Shown piece by piece: positions 51,148-63,002 of a stretch of DNA of 64,000 bases (the first letter of the stretch is position 1; each line of letters starts with the position of its first letter). The notes below the pieces were generated by a model. That model was given only the letters and a program-made list of their open reading frames with translations. It did not search any database and had not been told where the DNA came from. Location: NCBI RefSeq assembly GCF_000219625.1, contig NC_018217.1, positions 1,798,001 through 1,862,000 on the forward strand, given 5' to 3'. Source of the DNA: Zymoseptoria tritici IPO323. Its lineage: Eukaryota > Ascomycota > Dothideomycetes > Mycosphaerellales > Mycosphaerellaceae. The position numbers were made by a program, and so were the translations under genes.

Positions 51148-52904
51148 ATGGCCGAAGTCAGCAACACCAGGCTCTACCTGGGCAACTTGCCAAGAAACGG
51201 TATGCTCCATTTTTCGCGGTCGCTGGTCGGATAACACAGGATGCGCCTCACGCGCTTGGAGGGGACCGCACTGGCCCGTCGCTGCAGCTGCTGGTGCCAT
51301 CTGTGATCCGTGATTCTGCCCACTCCTCCTGCTATGCGCTGTTGATCCGCCGCCCTGTTCCCGTTTCGCCCTTCTCGTTCACTGCTGTGGATCTGGAGCT
51401 GGAGCTGGCGCGCTTTCGCAACCCGCCACCGCTCTCCCTGGACAACGCTGACCCGGAACCGTGCTGCAGCTACCAAGGCCGACGTTGAGAACCACTTCAA
51501 CACCCATGGCACCGGCGAAATCACCGAGATCAAGCTCATGAATGGCTTCGGCTTCATCGAGTACAAGGATGCCATGGACGCACGTGATGTCGTTCCAGGT
51601 ATGTGTCCACCCGCATCCCATTACAATGCACTCCTGCTAACACATTCTTCCTTTAGCCTTCCGTAAGTTGACCTCATCTTCACTCCGAACCCTAGCGAGC
51701 ACGCCTGTCGGGCTGCGACAAACCTCGCATCATGCTTTCAACTACTGACATACATCGATGGCTAGACGGTTCCGAGTTCATGGGTGAACGCCTCGTTGTC
51801 CAATTCGCACGCGGTAGCAACCGTCCGAGGGATGGCTTCGAGCAACAGCCACGACAGGCTCCTCGTCCTCGTCGTACTGTCCACCGGATGACCATTACCG
51901 GCCTCCCATTCGAGACCAGCTGGCAGGTTAGCAACACCCTTCCCTTTGCATTGACTCGCTGGACTTGACCGTTGTCGGATTTCGCGCCGCACTTGCTTCT
52001 TGGACATTCCATCTGTTCCGGCCTCTCCGGCTCGCTTGTGTATCCTTCGTCCTTGTTCTCAACGCGACTCCAGCTTGCTCACTTGCGCACCCAACCTCCT
52101 TGCCTGGACGGCCTCGACTTACACATTCATAGGATCTCAAGGACTTTGCCCGACAGTCTGGCTTGGATGTCGTCTACAGCGAAGTCGGCCGTGAGCGCGA
52201 TTCGTCTGGAACTGGAAAGGGGTATGTATCCGCGCCGATCGACGGACCGCCTTGATACTAACAGACACAGTTCCTTTGTAGAGTACGAGACTGCGGCCGA
52301 CTTGGCCGCTGCGGTTGAGAAGCTCGATAACAACGAGTTCAAGGGCGCTACCGTGCGCTGCATCTCCGACGTAGGTCCTCCGCTGTTCTACGAGCAGCCA
52401 ATGTCCTTCTACACGGGCTTGACTGACAGAGCTCGAAAGCCTCAATCCGAGATTCCGCGCCCACGTGAGCGCTACCGTTCTCGCTCTCCCGGCTACCGCG
52501 GTGGCGGTCGCGGAGGATACGGTGGACCACCAGGCGACGACTACTACGACCGTCGCGGCCCACCTCGCGGTTACAGCCCTCGCCGCGACGACTACCGCCG
52601 GCGCACTCCACCACCGCGTGGCGGCTACTACGACGACCGCGATGATCGCTACGGACCACCACCACCACGTGGTGGTCGCCCGCCGGTCGACGACTACCCA
52701 CCAGCTCGTGGCGGCTACCCAGCTGATGATCGCTACGGCGGCCCACCTCCACCCCGTCGTGGAGGGTATGACGCTGAGCCATACGCCAACGGACACGGTG
52801 GACGTGAGCCGTACGGAGGTCGTCCACGCTCTCCTCCGAGAGAAGGCGGCAGGGGCTACGATCGCGGCTACGATGCGCCGCCGCCGCGTGGACCTTACTG
52901 GTGA
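51148..52904 (+). CDS. SR-type pre-mRNA splicing factor with two RRMs (SRSF1/Srp2-like)
   Basis: Six exons (51148-51199, 51470-51598, 51657-51662, 51766-51926, 52133-52221, 52271-52904) give 356 residues. RRM1 has RNP2 RLYLGNL and RNP1 GFGFIEY. The second, SRSF1-type pseudo-RRM has MTITGL and the diagnostic SWQDLKD heptapeptide, split by an intron, then GKGSFVEYE. The tail is Arg/Gly/Tyr/Pro-rich with RERYRSRSPG and many RGG/DDY repeats. The protein should act in splice-site selection and mRNA export in the nucleus. Exon 3 is only 6 nt. Introns 1 (270 nt) and 4 (206 nt) are far longer than others here, as expected for splicing-autoregulated SR genes. An additional intron after 52370 was considered and rejected on frame. 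Confidence 0.88.
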
Positions 52905-53873
52905 TTACATTCACCGAATGGGAGCGAGCGCGATGAATACTAAATGTGAACCCTTCAGAACGCCTGGATCGAGTCGAACATTTTGAGCGATCACTCCTCC
53001 TACCGCCCTCGTCGATCGATCACGACAGAATTTGCTGCTAATGTAAGTTGATGGAGCGATGGCGAGATGGTGGAAACTTTGCTCGGACGATTCGATGGAA
53101 CGGGCCTGAAATGAGACTGCTTTGACTATTTTTGCTTTTGCGCTGTTTAGTGGTGAGCTCTAACTGCAGCCGCGAACATCACGAAAAAGCTATCGCGCTT
53201 GCTTAGATTGGTTCCTCAATCGTCCTTCTTGCGGCGCTGTACAGTACGGAACCTCCGAGAAAGGACGAGGAGTAATGCAAAGAACTGGAGCGGGCGTATG
53301 ATTTTGCTTGGGCCTTTTAGGGCAAAGATGCTGCGCTGCGTACGTACGGGTTAGGATGGCAATGAAAATGGACTGTACAGGTCATGATGGCTTCGAGGCG
53401 ATGCTGTTGTAACAAGGTGATATTGCTCCTGGTACAGTATGTCCAAAAATAGTTGCGTTCGACATGTTCTTCCGTCACGGCCCGGTTCTCCAGTGCCAAG
53501 AGGCGCAGCAGTTGGCGCTCTCTCTTTCCAGCAGCTCTCATCTCAGGGTCGAGGTTACGTCGACTTCAGCCTCGATATCTTGTTCTCGTCCTCCACGAAC
53601 ATCATGGCAGCCTTGCCAGTTTTCCATCCAACAGCAAATACAACACGCGTCTTATCGAATCATTGATATCGACTCGAATTATTGTACCTCCTCTTCGACA
53701 CGATCGCGACACCGGTTATCTTCATCCACGTGGAGTGTGGAGCTCTCGCGAACCCCGAATCGCTCCAGCATCGACCCGTTGAATGCCGTTGGCGGCGTCA
53801 GCAGCATCACGATAGCCATCGCGCATAGTCTACACCTCACCACATCCACCAAGACCTCCTCGCGAGACCCATC
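52905..53873. other. Intergenic stretch
   Basis: 3' region of the SR gene and 5' region of the next gene. No gene recognised. Confidence 0.45.
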
Positions 53874-54688
53874 ATGAACGCCGGCGGCGTCATCGCCATC
53901 ATTGTCATCTTCTCCCTCCTCCTAGGCTTTGGCGGCTTCACAATGTACACATCTCCTCATCCTCCGTCCATTCAAGCACAATCTTCTAATACTCCCCTCA
54001 CAGCTACACCCGCCTCCGCGCCAACCGTCTCGGCCTCCCCCGTCCGCCCCTCTGGAACCCCTTCGCCAACCGCTCCTCCTCCTCCCCCGAATACGCCGCG
54101 CCCTCTCCTGCACCCCACAACCCACTCACCTGGCTCACCTCGAAAATCGCCTCGTTCCGCAACCAACGCACAGCCGGCGGCGCGTACGAAAGTACCGCTT
54201 CCTACCCTTCTGGCGGCGCACGAGGAGCAAGTGGAGGAGGAGGGAGACGAGGTTTTGGACCCCTCGATCCGGATGAAGCGTGGGATAGTCGGGTGGAGAA
54301 CGAGATTGGAGGCGGGTATTACGAGGGCGAAGACGTGGAGCTCGGACACTCGGGTGCCGCGGGTCCGTATGGTGGAAGTGGATATGGAGGTTCAGCGGGG
54401 TACGCGGAACCCGGGGTCGGGGTGGGTGGAAGGGGACGAAGTCGGGATCGACAGAGGGAGGTGGATGAACGGTATGAGGTTGAGACGGGCAGGGCGAAGA
54501 ATCCTTTTGGAGACGATGCGGCGACGGAGAGTCTGAGGGGGGTGAGTCCTCGGCCGCATACGCAGGATACGGAGTATAGAGGAGGAGGGCAGAAGGGGAA
54601 AGTGAGCGCGATGCAGCATAAGAAGGGGGCGGAGAGTGTGGATGATAGTCCGACGGAGAGGAGGAGTATGTTTACGGAGGATGTTTGA
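53874..54688 (+). CDS. Small single-pass membrane protein of unknown function
   Basis: Two exons (53874-53944, 54004-54688) give 251 residues. An N-terminal transmembrane segment (GGVIAIIVIFSLLLGFGGF) is followed by a basic stop-transfer sequence TRLRANRLGLP. The cytoplasmic part is disordered and Gly/Tyr/Arg-rich with recognisable blocks: TSKIASFRNQRTAGGAYE, FGPLDPDEAWDSRV, AKNPFGDDAATESLRGVSPR and a terminal SPTERRSMFTEDV. The same arrangement (N-terminal TM, GFGPLDPDEAWD and NPFGD...LRGVSPR) occurs in an uncharacterised ascomycete family as I remember it. Without the 59-nt intron the frame would give a Pro/Ser tract unlike that family, which supports the splice. Confidence 0.8.
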
Positions 54689-55209
54689 CGAGGAGAAGAT
54701 GGATCAGTGGTGGTTTCACACGCAGTGTACATGAAACGAACGCGTGGGAACGTTTGAGCTGGGTCGGTTCAATACGCCAAAATGCTTGTACAGCTTGTTT
54801 TACTTTGCAAGTTTTGTGTAAGAGGGCGAGCGATGCAGCGGAGTGGGTGGACTTGGAGACCTGTTCGTGGCCTGCGACTCGATTCACGGGTCAAAATTGA
54901 ATTCGTTCAGCACTGTAGCGACGATCATGCCCTTTGATCGGGTCCGCTTCATGGTCATTCTGAGATAAATGTACTCTTCTGCATGTCCCATCACAGTTCG
55001 ACTAGACGTTTTGCTGTAGACGAATGTTCTCGCGAGATCTGTTCGTTCGTCTATGGGTATTTGCTCTGTCCTGCTCATACAGTTCACCCGTTCTTTTTAT
55101 GAGCATATCGAAATGATCCATATCTCGGACTTCTCAATAAGCAAGCCCAAAAGCCAACTGTAACGACCCGAGCTTTCGTCTTTCGACCTCTCTCTTCTTC
55201 TCTTCTCCT
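54689..55209. other. Convergent 3' intergenic stretch
   Basis: No gene seen. Confidence 0.5.
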
Positions 55210-57765
55210 CTATTCATACTCCTCACCCTCATCATCACCAAGATCCTCGAACCCACCAATCACACCAAACTCATCCATCTCAAGTTCCTCTTCCTCTTCC
55301 TCCTCCACCACCTCCTCTTCATCATTCGCAGTTGGCCAATCCGCGCCTGCAAAGTCCGCCGCCGGCTCTTCCGCTTCTTCAACAAGAGATGGCAGTCTCC
55401 TCGCAGCTCCACCGCGGGTATCCTCCTCCACCTCATCTTCCTCCCCATCCTCACTACCTGGCGGCGGCGAACTGGCATCGATCTCGCTCTCCGGAGCAGG
55501 CGTAGCGCTCTGCCTCGTGGCATCAGCCGGCGTGCCCGCCCTCGTAGCATCCGCGCTCGTCTCCACGCCACTACTCGAAGCAACACTTCCCTCCCGTCCA
55601 TAGATCCTCTGCAGCGCGCTGAAATCCACGTGCTGCGACTTCATCGGCGCGCGCTTCTCCAACATCGCCCTGGCCGCATCCTCGGGCGTCTCAATCGGCG
55701 TGTCGCCTTCTGTAAGCACACTGCCATCTCCCATACGACTGTGTTTTCTCTTCGGCTTGCCGTTCTTTTTGAGTTTCGAAGCGCGACCTTTAGCGGAAGG
55801 AGGGTTGACTTTCGCCATTAGATCACGCTCGGCTTGTTTGCGTAGCCAGTCCTCATTGTGCGCGACCCAGATTTGCTCTTTGATCTTCGTTTCTGCCTCG
55901 GAGAGCATACAGTTTTCCACCTCCGGGTCGTTTTCGAATTCTTTCTCGAGTTGTTCGGCCGTGAGGACTTCGCCTGGTTGCCATTCGGTTGGTTCGCCGA
56001 AGACGTCGATGCCGAGTTCCACGCGGCGGGATTTGGTTCGTTCGGCGTCGAGTTTTTGTTGGATTTCGGCGGAGGCTTGGGCGCGGCGTTGTTCGAGGAG
56101 GATTTTCTCTTCGGCTTTGGCTTTGGCGACGTCGGAGGTGTTGTCTTGGACTTGATCATTTTCGAGAGCCGCCTCGATTTGCTTCTCGAGGTAGTCTTCT
56201 TCGGCGAGTTCTTCTTGGGATATTTCGATGGGTGTCGGAGCTACGACTGCGGCTTTGGGTTTCCGTCCACGCTTGATGGTGGCGGACTTGTCTACGGGAA
56301 GAGGAGTAGGGTCGCGTTGAACAGGAATGTCAGGTATGACGAAACCATCGGCGTCGACGCGATGAGGTGGAGCCGGTCTAGGTGGAGCAGCGGATGGTTG
56401 TGATGTACTAGATGATGATGCTTCGGGTTGGTCTTGCTGAGGGGGAGCTGGTGATTGTGATTGCTCGTTCTGCGATGGTTGTGGTTGACTACTGCCAGAT
56501 GTCTGTTGCGAGTCCGGAGGTGTTGGCATTGGTGCATTCGACTTTGTCAACGCTGGATCGATGTTGTCGGATGTCTTTTGACGCTTTCTGCTTTGTTCTT
56601 CTGCATCGGTGGTCTCAACAGACGACAGCCGAGACGAAGCATCAGTCGCATCGTCCGGTATGTCAATCGGCTGCTGTGACCTCGCCTGTGATGCACGCTC
56701 CTCCAACTCCAGCATATGCGCAGCACGTTTGCGCTTGCGATTCGCCATCAATCTCTGGGTGTGCATGTCGCCGCTGAACGATGGCGGGTCGTGTTGATGT
56801 ACGATTCGGTTGCCAATCTCTCGGAAGAGCTGCACTGTCAGACTCGCACTCTTCGTTACCCGGAACTCTTCTATCCGCTTTGCGATGGTGACATCTGCGA
56901 CTTTCGACACATACACAACTTCTCTCACACTGCGCTGGAAATTGTTCATGCGTGCTGCGAGGATAATGCAAGCTCCACACAGTCCAGCAGGATGGCGACC
57001 AGACACGATCCAATCTCGATTCATGCGTTTGATGATCTTGAGAGCATCTTCGGCGACTTGCTTCGTCTTCTCCGCGAACTGCAACTTCTCGCAGTACTTG
57101 TGAATGAGAGGCTCCAACTCGATCAGATGTTGATGACCGATGTTCTCGTTGTTGATGTAGAGCTCCTTGCACATGTCTTTGTACACCTCACCCAATCGAA
57201 AGACGTTGATGTGTACCAACTCGGCAATGTCCATCAATAAAATTTGGTTGTTGGTTTGACGACGGCAGGCAGCGTAGAGGCAAGCAGCGACAACCTCATC
57301 TGTCTTGCGACCTGCGGAGAAGTTGATGTTGGCTGCCAGAGTCCAGATCTGATTTGCCTGAACGGAGACATTGTCGGTAATGCCCAGCTTCGGACACAGC
57401 TGTTCCAAAGCACGGCGACCAGCGTTTTGAATGTCAGCAAGAGTGTTCCTCTCGCCGCCTCCGACTTTGCGATATGCTCCAGCTCCGAGGGTCCTGGCGT
57501 GACGGGAGTTGTCGTTGACAGTTCCACCTTGAACGGTAGCACGACCTCCAGTCTGTTCCTCAAAGGTGACTTCGGCGACGATGTTGGATTCGTTGATTTG
57601 AGTATAACAATGTTTACAAATGGTAAGGCCGTCGTCTTCGGTGAATTCGGTGCTGCCGCAGTTGGGAGCTGGGCAGACTTTGACGGCGTGATCCTGCTTG
57701 CGTGGTGGAGGACGACGCGGCCGGTTCAGTCCTCCCAGGCGTTGACGTGAACGTGGAGGAGGCAT
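55210..57765 (-). CDS. BRF1: TFIIIB subunit Brf1 (RNA polymerase III initiation factor)
   Basis: Single exon, 851 residues. The N-terminal zinc ribbon has CPAPNCGSTEF and ICKHC near residues 30-55. Two TFIIB-like cyclin folds follow (NTLADIQNAGRRALEQLCPKLG, KTDEVVAACLYAACRRQTN, DIAELVHINVFRLGEVYKDM, WIVSGRHPAGLCGACIILAA). The acidic C-terminal region holds the Brf1 homology block that contacts TBP (VENCMLSEAETKIKEQIWVA, HNEDWLRKQAERDL). Brf1 with TBP and Bdp1 forms TFIIIB, recruiting RNA polymerase III to tRNA and 5S genes. The Glu/Asp-rich end and Gln/Ser/Pro linker are usual in filamentous fungi. Confidence 0.94.
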   Translation of the reverse strand: MPPPRSRQRLGGLNRPRRPPPRKQDHAVKVCPAPNCGSTEFTEDDGLTICKHCYTQINESNIVAEVTFEEQTGGRATVQGGTVNDNSRHARTLGAGAYRKVGGGERNTLADIQNAGRRALEQLCPKLGITDNVSVQANQIWTLAANINFSAGRKTDEVVAACLYAACRRQTNNQILLMDIAELVHINVFRLGEVYKDMCKELYINNENIGHQHLIELEPLIHKYCEKLQFAEKTKQVAEDALKIIKRMNRDWIVSGRHPAGLCGACIILAARMNNFQRSVREVVYVSKVADVTIAKRIEEFRVTKSASLTVQLFREIGNRIVHQHDPPSFSGDMHTQRLMANRKRKRAAHMLELEERASQARSQQPIDIPDDATDASSRLSSVETTDAEEQSRKRQKTSDNIDPALTKSNAPMPTPPDSQQTSGSSQPQPSQNEQSQSPAPPQQDQPEASSSSTSQPSAAPPRPAPPHRVDADGFVIPDIPVQRDPTPLPVDKSATIKRGRKPKAAVVAPTPIEISQEELAEEDYLEKQIEAALENDQVQDNTSDVAKAKAEEKILLEQRRAQASAEIQQKLDAERTKSRRVELGIDVFGEPTEWQPGEVLTAEQLEKEFENDPEVENCMLSEAETKIKEQIWVAHNEDWLRKQAERDLMAKVNPPSAKGRASKLKKNGKPKRKHSRMGDGSVLTEGDTPIETPEDAARAMLEKRAPMKSQHVDFSALQRIYGREGSVASSSGVETSADATRAGTPADATRQSATPAPESEIDASSPPPGSEDGEEDEVEEDTRGGAARRLPSLVEEAEEPAADFAGADWPTANDEEEVVEEEEEEELEMDEFGVIGGFEDLGDDEGEEYE

Positions 57766-59001
57766 GACTGTCGACTTAAATATTTCTGTTCATTGGCATG
57801 TGATTGCGATTATCGATTGAAGTGAAATAGCGGTGGCGGGAGACGAGATCGCGAGGTCCAGCGACGCGATTGCTTTATTGGTGAGTGTCAGCGAGTGTTG
57901 TATGTTGTGATATGGCATTCATCGTCTGGTTGTCGGTATGCGGGTTGGCTGGTGGCGGCAGAGGCGTGGTGGTGGTGCAGGTGAGTGTTGCGAGTGTGGT
58001 GAGTCGATGCGAGATTTTCCGCGTGCGATTGTCAGAGTGGGCGAGGCAGAAATGGCGGAGCGGGGTTGATGTTCGATCGAGTGACAAATGGTCCGTGCAT
58101 TGTCGTTCGTTTGGTCCCGAGTTCGAGTCCCTTTCTCAATTTCATTACCAAAACATTCATTCATTCATTCATACCTTATTGTCAACTTCTTCACTTCACA
58201 TGCGCTTTCCCGTGCAAACGACGGCATTGGCACGCAGCAATACCACTCAGCCATGGAGCGATCATACCCAAAGCAGAAGAAATGGAATCGTTTCATTATA
58301 GAGCTGACCAGAGGTGACGGGAAGTGCTTGCAGGTTCATCGCCTCAAACCATTATTTGCAGCAAGCCGCTGGCCATCGACATGCGTCCAGAGCATCTACA
58401 GTGCTATCGTTGCGAGAAGAAACTCGTCCTCCATCATCTTTCCATTGTCCGCAGCAACGGATTGATCTTCGTTCAACCCAGGAGTACTCGACCTGCCAGT
58501 GCTGCAGGCCGAGAGCTGGGCGGTCTAAATCCTCTGCTTTGGCCGTCTGCTCATGAAAGATGAGAGATACTGTCGTCGCACCTCTCGTCGCCTATGCTTC
58601 GACGACGAAGCTTTGGTGGCACGATCTGCCTCCATCACATTGGGATACTTCATGTATATAAAGAGAGAGAAGACAGTATTGCTCCAATTGCAATGCTGTT
58701 CAATCGATATCCAATGTGCTAGGTATTACAATACCGCCGACATCGTCCCTGCAGATGCGTCATATCGGGCCGAGGAGGGGAATTTTGGATGTGTGAAGGG
58801 GAAGCTCCAGAACCTCTTGCCCGCATGTGATTCATACTCTCCAATTTGTTACACCTCCTCTTCTCTTCTACACCGACAATACACACCTCAGTCTGCTGCA
58901 CTGTCACCTCTTGGATACCGCCAGCTGTACAGAAGTCCATTGCTCCCTCGCTCGTCTTCGTCTTGAGACGACAATCCTCTCATCCAACACCCCACCACAC
59001 A
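57766..59001. other. Divergent intergenic region between BRF1 and DAHP synthase
   Basis: No gene recognised. TATATAAAG occurs at 58655-58663, in the right orientation for the DAHP synthase gene but about 340 bp from its ATG. A tRNA-like A-box/B-box pair was examined and rejected. Confidence 0.45.
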
Positions 59002-60214
<1,213 letters not shown>

Positions 60215-60856
60215 AAAGGAGGGAAACGGATAGAGCATGAACATTGTCATCTTGAGTTGCGATTAAAAGGCGTTTGCTTTGCGCCGGACACCGGCGTCGA
60301 CTCAGTACGGTCCAGTTCATTGGCAACTTTTCTCAGGGTTAATTTCAGTCGAATTCTGCCCCTTGACGTGATATAATCGAGTTCACTGCTCCCGTCTGCA
60401 TGAAATCTAAAGGACCAGAAGTGAAACTCTCAGGATGGACGACATTCGGATAACTCGGACTGCTCCCACCGCGCGTCTCAACACGTCTCCAGGGCTTTTT
60501 GTTGGACCCTGACTTTTGGAAGTGCTCAATTCTTTTGCGAGCATTGAACGATCTGTTGACCTTTCCACTGTGGTTCGCTCAAGACGTGCTATTAATCGAA
60601 CACACTGCATTGCATTGCATTGCTCCTGCTCGACTCGCGACAAAACACGATCCGTGATAGCATTCCTCCCATCCGTATCACTCGCAACGCAACGTCCACG
60701 AAATACATCTCACGCTTACGAGCTTGCCCGGAGAAACATCCATTGAACCAACACTTCCATTCTCGACCATTCGAGACGGCGAGCGACCCCAACGCTACTG
60801 GCCTCACTCTCCTCTCGCCCACGTCGCGGCCTTGTCCCTCCCGCACAACCACAGCC
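60215..60856. other. Intergenic stretch between DAHP synthase and GOT1
   Basis: No gene seen. It should contain the GOT1 promoter. Confidence 0.5.
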
Positions 60857-61350
60857 ATGCCCACCCTCTGGCTTTCCGACCAACAAAGTCCGTTCCCTTC
60901 CTCCCTCTCTCCCCCCCTCCTCCATTCACTGACCTCCCTCCCTCAGAATTCGGCGTCGCCTTCTGCACCGGCGGCACAGCCTTCCTCCTCCTCGGCCTGA
61001 TCCTCCTCTTCGACCGCTCCCTCCTAGCAATGGGCAACATCCTCTTCCTAATCGGCATAACCCTCCTCCTCGGCCCCTACCGCACACTCGCCTTCTTCTC
61101 CCGGCGACAAAAATGGCGGGGAACCCTCGCGTTCTGGACCGGCGTCTCTCTCATCTTGTTGAGGTGGCCGTTGGTGGGATTTTTGGTGCAGATCTACGGC
61201 ATGTTCATTCTGTTTGGGGAGTTTTTCAAGACGTTGGCCGGGTTCGTGTATGGTGTTCCGGTGGTGGGACCGGTGCTCGCGAGGGTGTTGAGTGCGGCGG
61301 GGGATAAGGCTGGGGCGGATGATAGGGCGCATAAGGATTTGCCGGTTTGA
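60857..61350 (+). CDS. GOT1: Golgi transport protein Got1
   Basis: Two exons (60857-60887, 60947-61350) give 144 residues, matching the compact Got1 family. The short N-terminus MPTLWLSDQQKFGV is characteristic, followed by four hydrophobic segments (TGGTAFLLLGLILLF, NILFLIGITLLLG, WRGTLAFWTGVSLILL, GFLVQIYGMFILFGEFFKTL) and the loop PYRTLAFFSRRQKWRG. Got1 is a tetraspanning protein of ER-Golgi vesicles that assists transport and fusion. The intron donor GTCCGT is unusual but splicing restores the conserved reading frame. Confidence 0.93.
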
Positions 61351-61478
61351 GGATGATGAGGAGGGTGCGGGAAGAGAGGGCTGTTGGAATGGGACGAAAG
61401 AGTTGTATGATACCCCTGATGTGAAGATGTAGTACGATGGCATTCGCGAAAAGCATTGGGTCGTGTCGAAGGGAGCTG

Positions 61479-61530
61479 AACGTTCCTCACGCTGAACGTT
61501 CCTCATGCCTAACGTTCCTCACGCTGAACG
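61479..61530 (+). repeat. Three 16-bp tandem repeats containing AACGTT
   Basis: Units at 61479-61494, 61495-61510 and 61511-61526 read AACGTTCCTCACGCTG, AACGTTCCTCATGCCT and AACGTTCCTCACGCTG, with a partial fourth AACG. They lie between the convergent GOT1 and mitochondrial-protein genes. Confidence 0.85.
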
Positions 61531-61649
61531 ACGGCCGTAGGACAGGGAGGAGGACAACGTCCCAGCGTGGCAATGAACAACTAGAGGCTCGGAAGAGGCA
61601 TTATGCCGTCTCTGTTCGTATGTCTACATGTTGTACAGTGGCCGTGCTT

Positions 61650-63002
61650 TCACCAGAGAATCTCCGCTTGCGCGATCGGCGGGATGTCATCCTCCAACCC
61701 AGTCTTCAGACCCAATCCCTCAATCGGCCGTCCATGCCAATGCGCGATGAAACTCTGCGCCGCTCTCTCCGTGTGGAAACCCATCACGTACACCGGTTTG
61801 GGTAGCCGTCGTTTGAGCTCCTTCGTATCACCCACTTCCGCACCGCCCTCCTCGCGTTTGGGTCTTTCTTCCTCATCTGCCTCCTTCCCCTCGTCTTTAT
61901 CACCATACGCATTCCCACCCTCCCACTTGAAGATGTCAATCATCTCATTCTTCGCACCCGACCAATGCGCCCCTCGTTGCCGTCCACTCTGCATCATCAC
62001 GAATTGTATCGCATTCAGTCCCAGCTGCGGTCCGTCCATCGTGAAGCGTACTTCCACCGGCATCTTTCCCTCACGGCTGACGACACAATGATAGCCTTCA
62101 TTCTCCACCATGCGAGCGAGGAAAGGATGGAACGGCCGTTTCAATAGTCGCAAGTCGAGTTTCTGTGAAGCTGGGATGAGGGAGAAGGAGTCCACTGCGG
62201 ATTGGACGTCGATGTCATCGACCAAGTAGCCAGGAGGAGGGATCCTGGGTGAGGACAATGAAATCGGCGTGTGTTGCTGCGTCAGGCGGGCAATTTTGGT
62301 GACGTGGGTCTGATATCGGAAGGCGGCCGTGGGTGTGGAGAAGAGCAGGTAATAGAAGTTCTCCCGGGAGAGGTCGCGGAGATCGCGGCCAGGTACGACT
62401 TTGAGGAAGTCGGCTTGAGCAAGGCTCCAGCCTTCGAGATGTTGACCTTGCGGGACGAGACGGCGGAAATCCTCCTCTGTGAGATTTCGAGAGGCGTTGC
62501 GTAAGACCAGCGCGGCGGTGTCTTTTGGCGTGGCTTGGAGGCTCCGTCGAAGTCTTTCGTAATGTATGCTCTTTCTCGGGTCTGGAGGAATGTCGTCTTC
62601 GTCCAGCTCGGGCGCCAACATCTTGCGCCACGTAGGAGGGCCTTCTGTTGCTGGCAGTTCTATGGGTAGCAAGGGTATCTCTCGGCGCTCCCGTCTGGCA
62701 GCATTTTCCTTCTCTTGATAGCGTTTGGTCTCCTCGGGAAAGAGCTGTTCCACGAGCGAGGGTGTGGCCTGAGGTTCTGCTGGCGCAGCATCGTCTCGTG
62801 AGGACTCCGGCTCTCTCGCCGGTTTTCTCTTGATATTGCGTCCTCTTACATGGTCAACCCTCCTCTTGTGTTCTCCCTGTGGTACGCGGTTCGTGAAGAG
62901 AGAAGAGTCTCGGACCTTTTGCCATTTCTTATCGGCATATTGGCGACGCTGACATGGCTGATTCGCAGCGATGCGCTGAATGACAGGCCGGACTCTGAGC
63001 AT
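61650..63002 (-). CDS. Putative mitochondrial protein of unknown function
   Basis: The ATG at 63002 gives 450 residues; it was chosen because MLRVRPVIQRIAANQPCQRRQYA is an Arg-rich, acid-free transit peptide of the kind used for mitochondrial import. The frame stays open to 63203 but that extension looks less conserved. Apart from a charged linker, the body has fold-like segments: GPPTWRKMLAPELDEDDIPPD, YYLLFSTPTAAFRYQTHVTKI, DLRLLKRPFHPFLARM and VEVRFTMDGPQLGLNAIQF, then a terminal KPVYVMGFHTERAAQSFIAHWHG that reads like an RNA-binding (RRM-type) strand-helix unit. A role in mitochondrial RNA or translation is inferred, not shown. Head-to-head with the AFG2-like gene. Confidence 0.72.
   Translation of the reverse strand: MLRVRPVIQRIAANQPCQRRQYADKKWQKVRDSSLFTNRVPQGEHKRRVDHVRGRNIKRKPAREPESSRDDAAPAEPQATPSLVEQLFPEETKRYQEKENAARRERREIPLLPIELPATEGPPTWRKMLAPELDEDDIPPDPRKSIHYERLRRSLQATPKDTAALVLRNASRNLTEEDFRRLVPQGQHLEGWSLAQADFLKVVPGRDLRDLSRENFYYLLFSTPTAAFRYQTHVTKIARLTQQHTPISLSSPRIPPPGYLVDDIDVQSAVDSFSLIPASQKLDLRLLKRPFHPFLARMVENEGYHCVVSREGKMPVEVRFTMDGPQLGLNAIQFVMMQSGRQRGAHWSGAKNEMIDIFKWEGGNAYGDKDEGKEADEEERPKREEGGAEVGDTKELKRRLPKPVYVMGFHTERAAQSFIAHWHGRPIEGLGLKTGLEDDIPPIAQAEILW

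Noticed and set aside
52371..52429. Possible extra intron in the SR gene (GTAGGT...CTGACAG)
   Set aside because: It is 59 nt, so removal would put the RS/RGG tail out of frame.
58050..58130. tRNA-like A-box (TGGCGGAGCGGG) and B-box (AGTTCGAGTCC) spaced about 64 nt
   Set aside because: The T-stem arms do not pair (CCGAG against CCCTT) and no acceptor stem can be formed.
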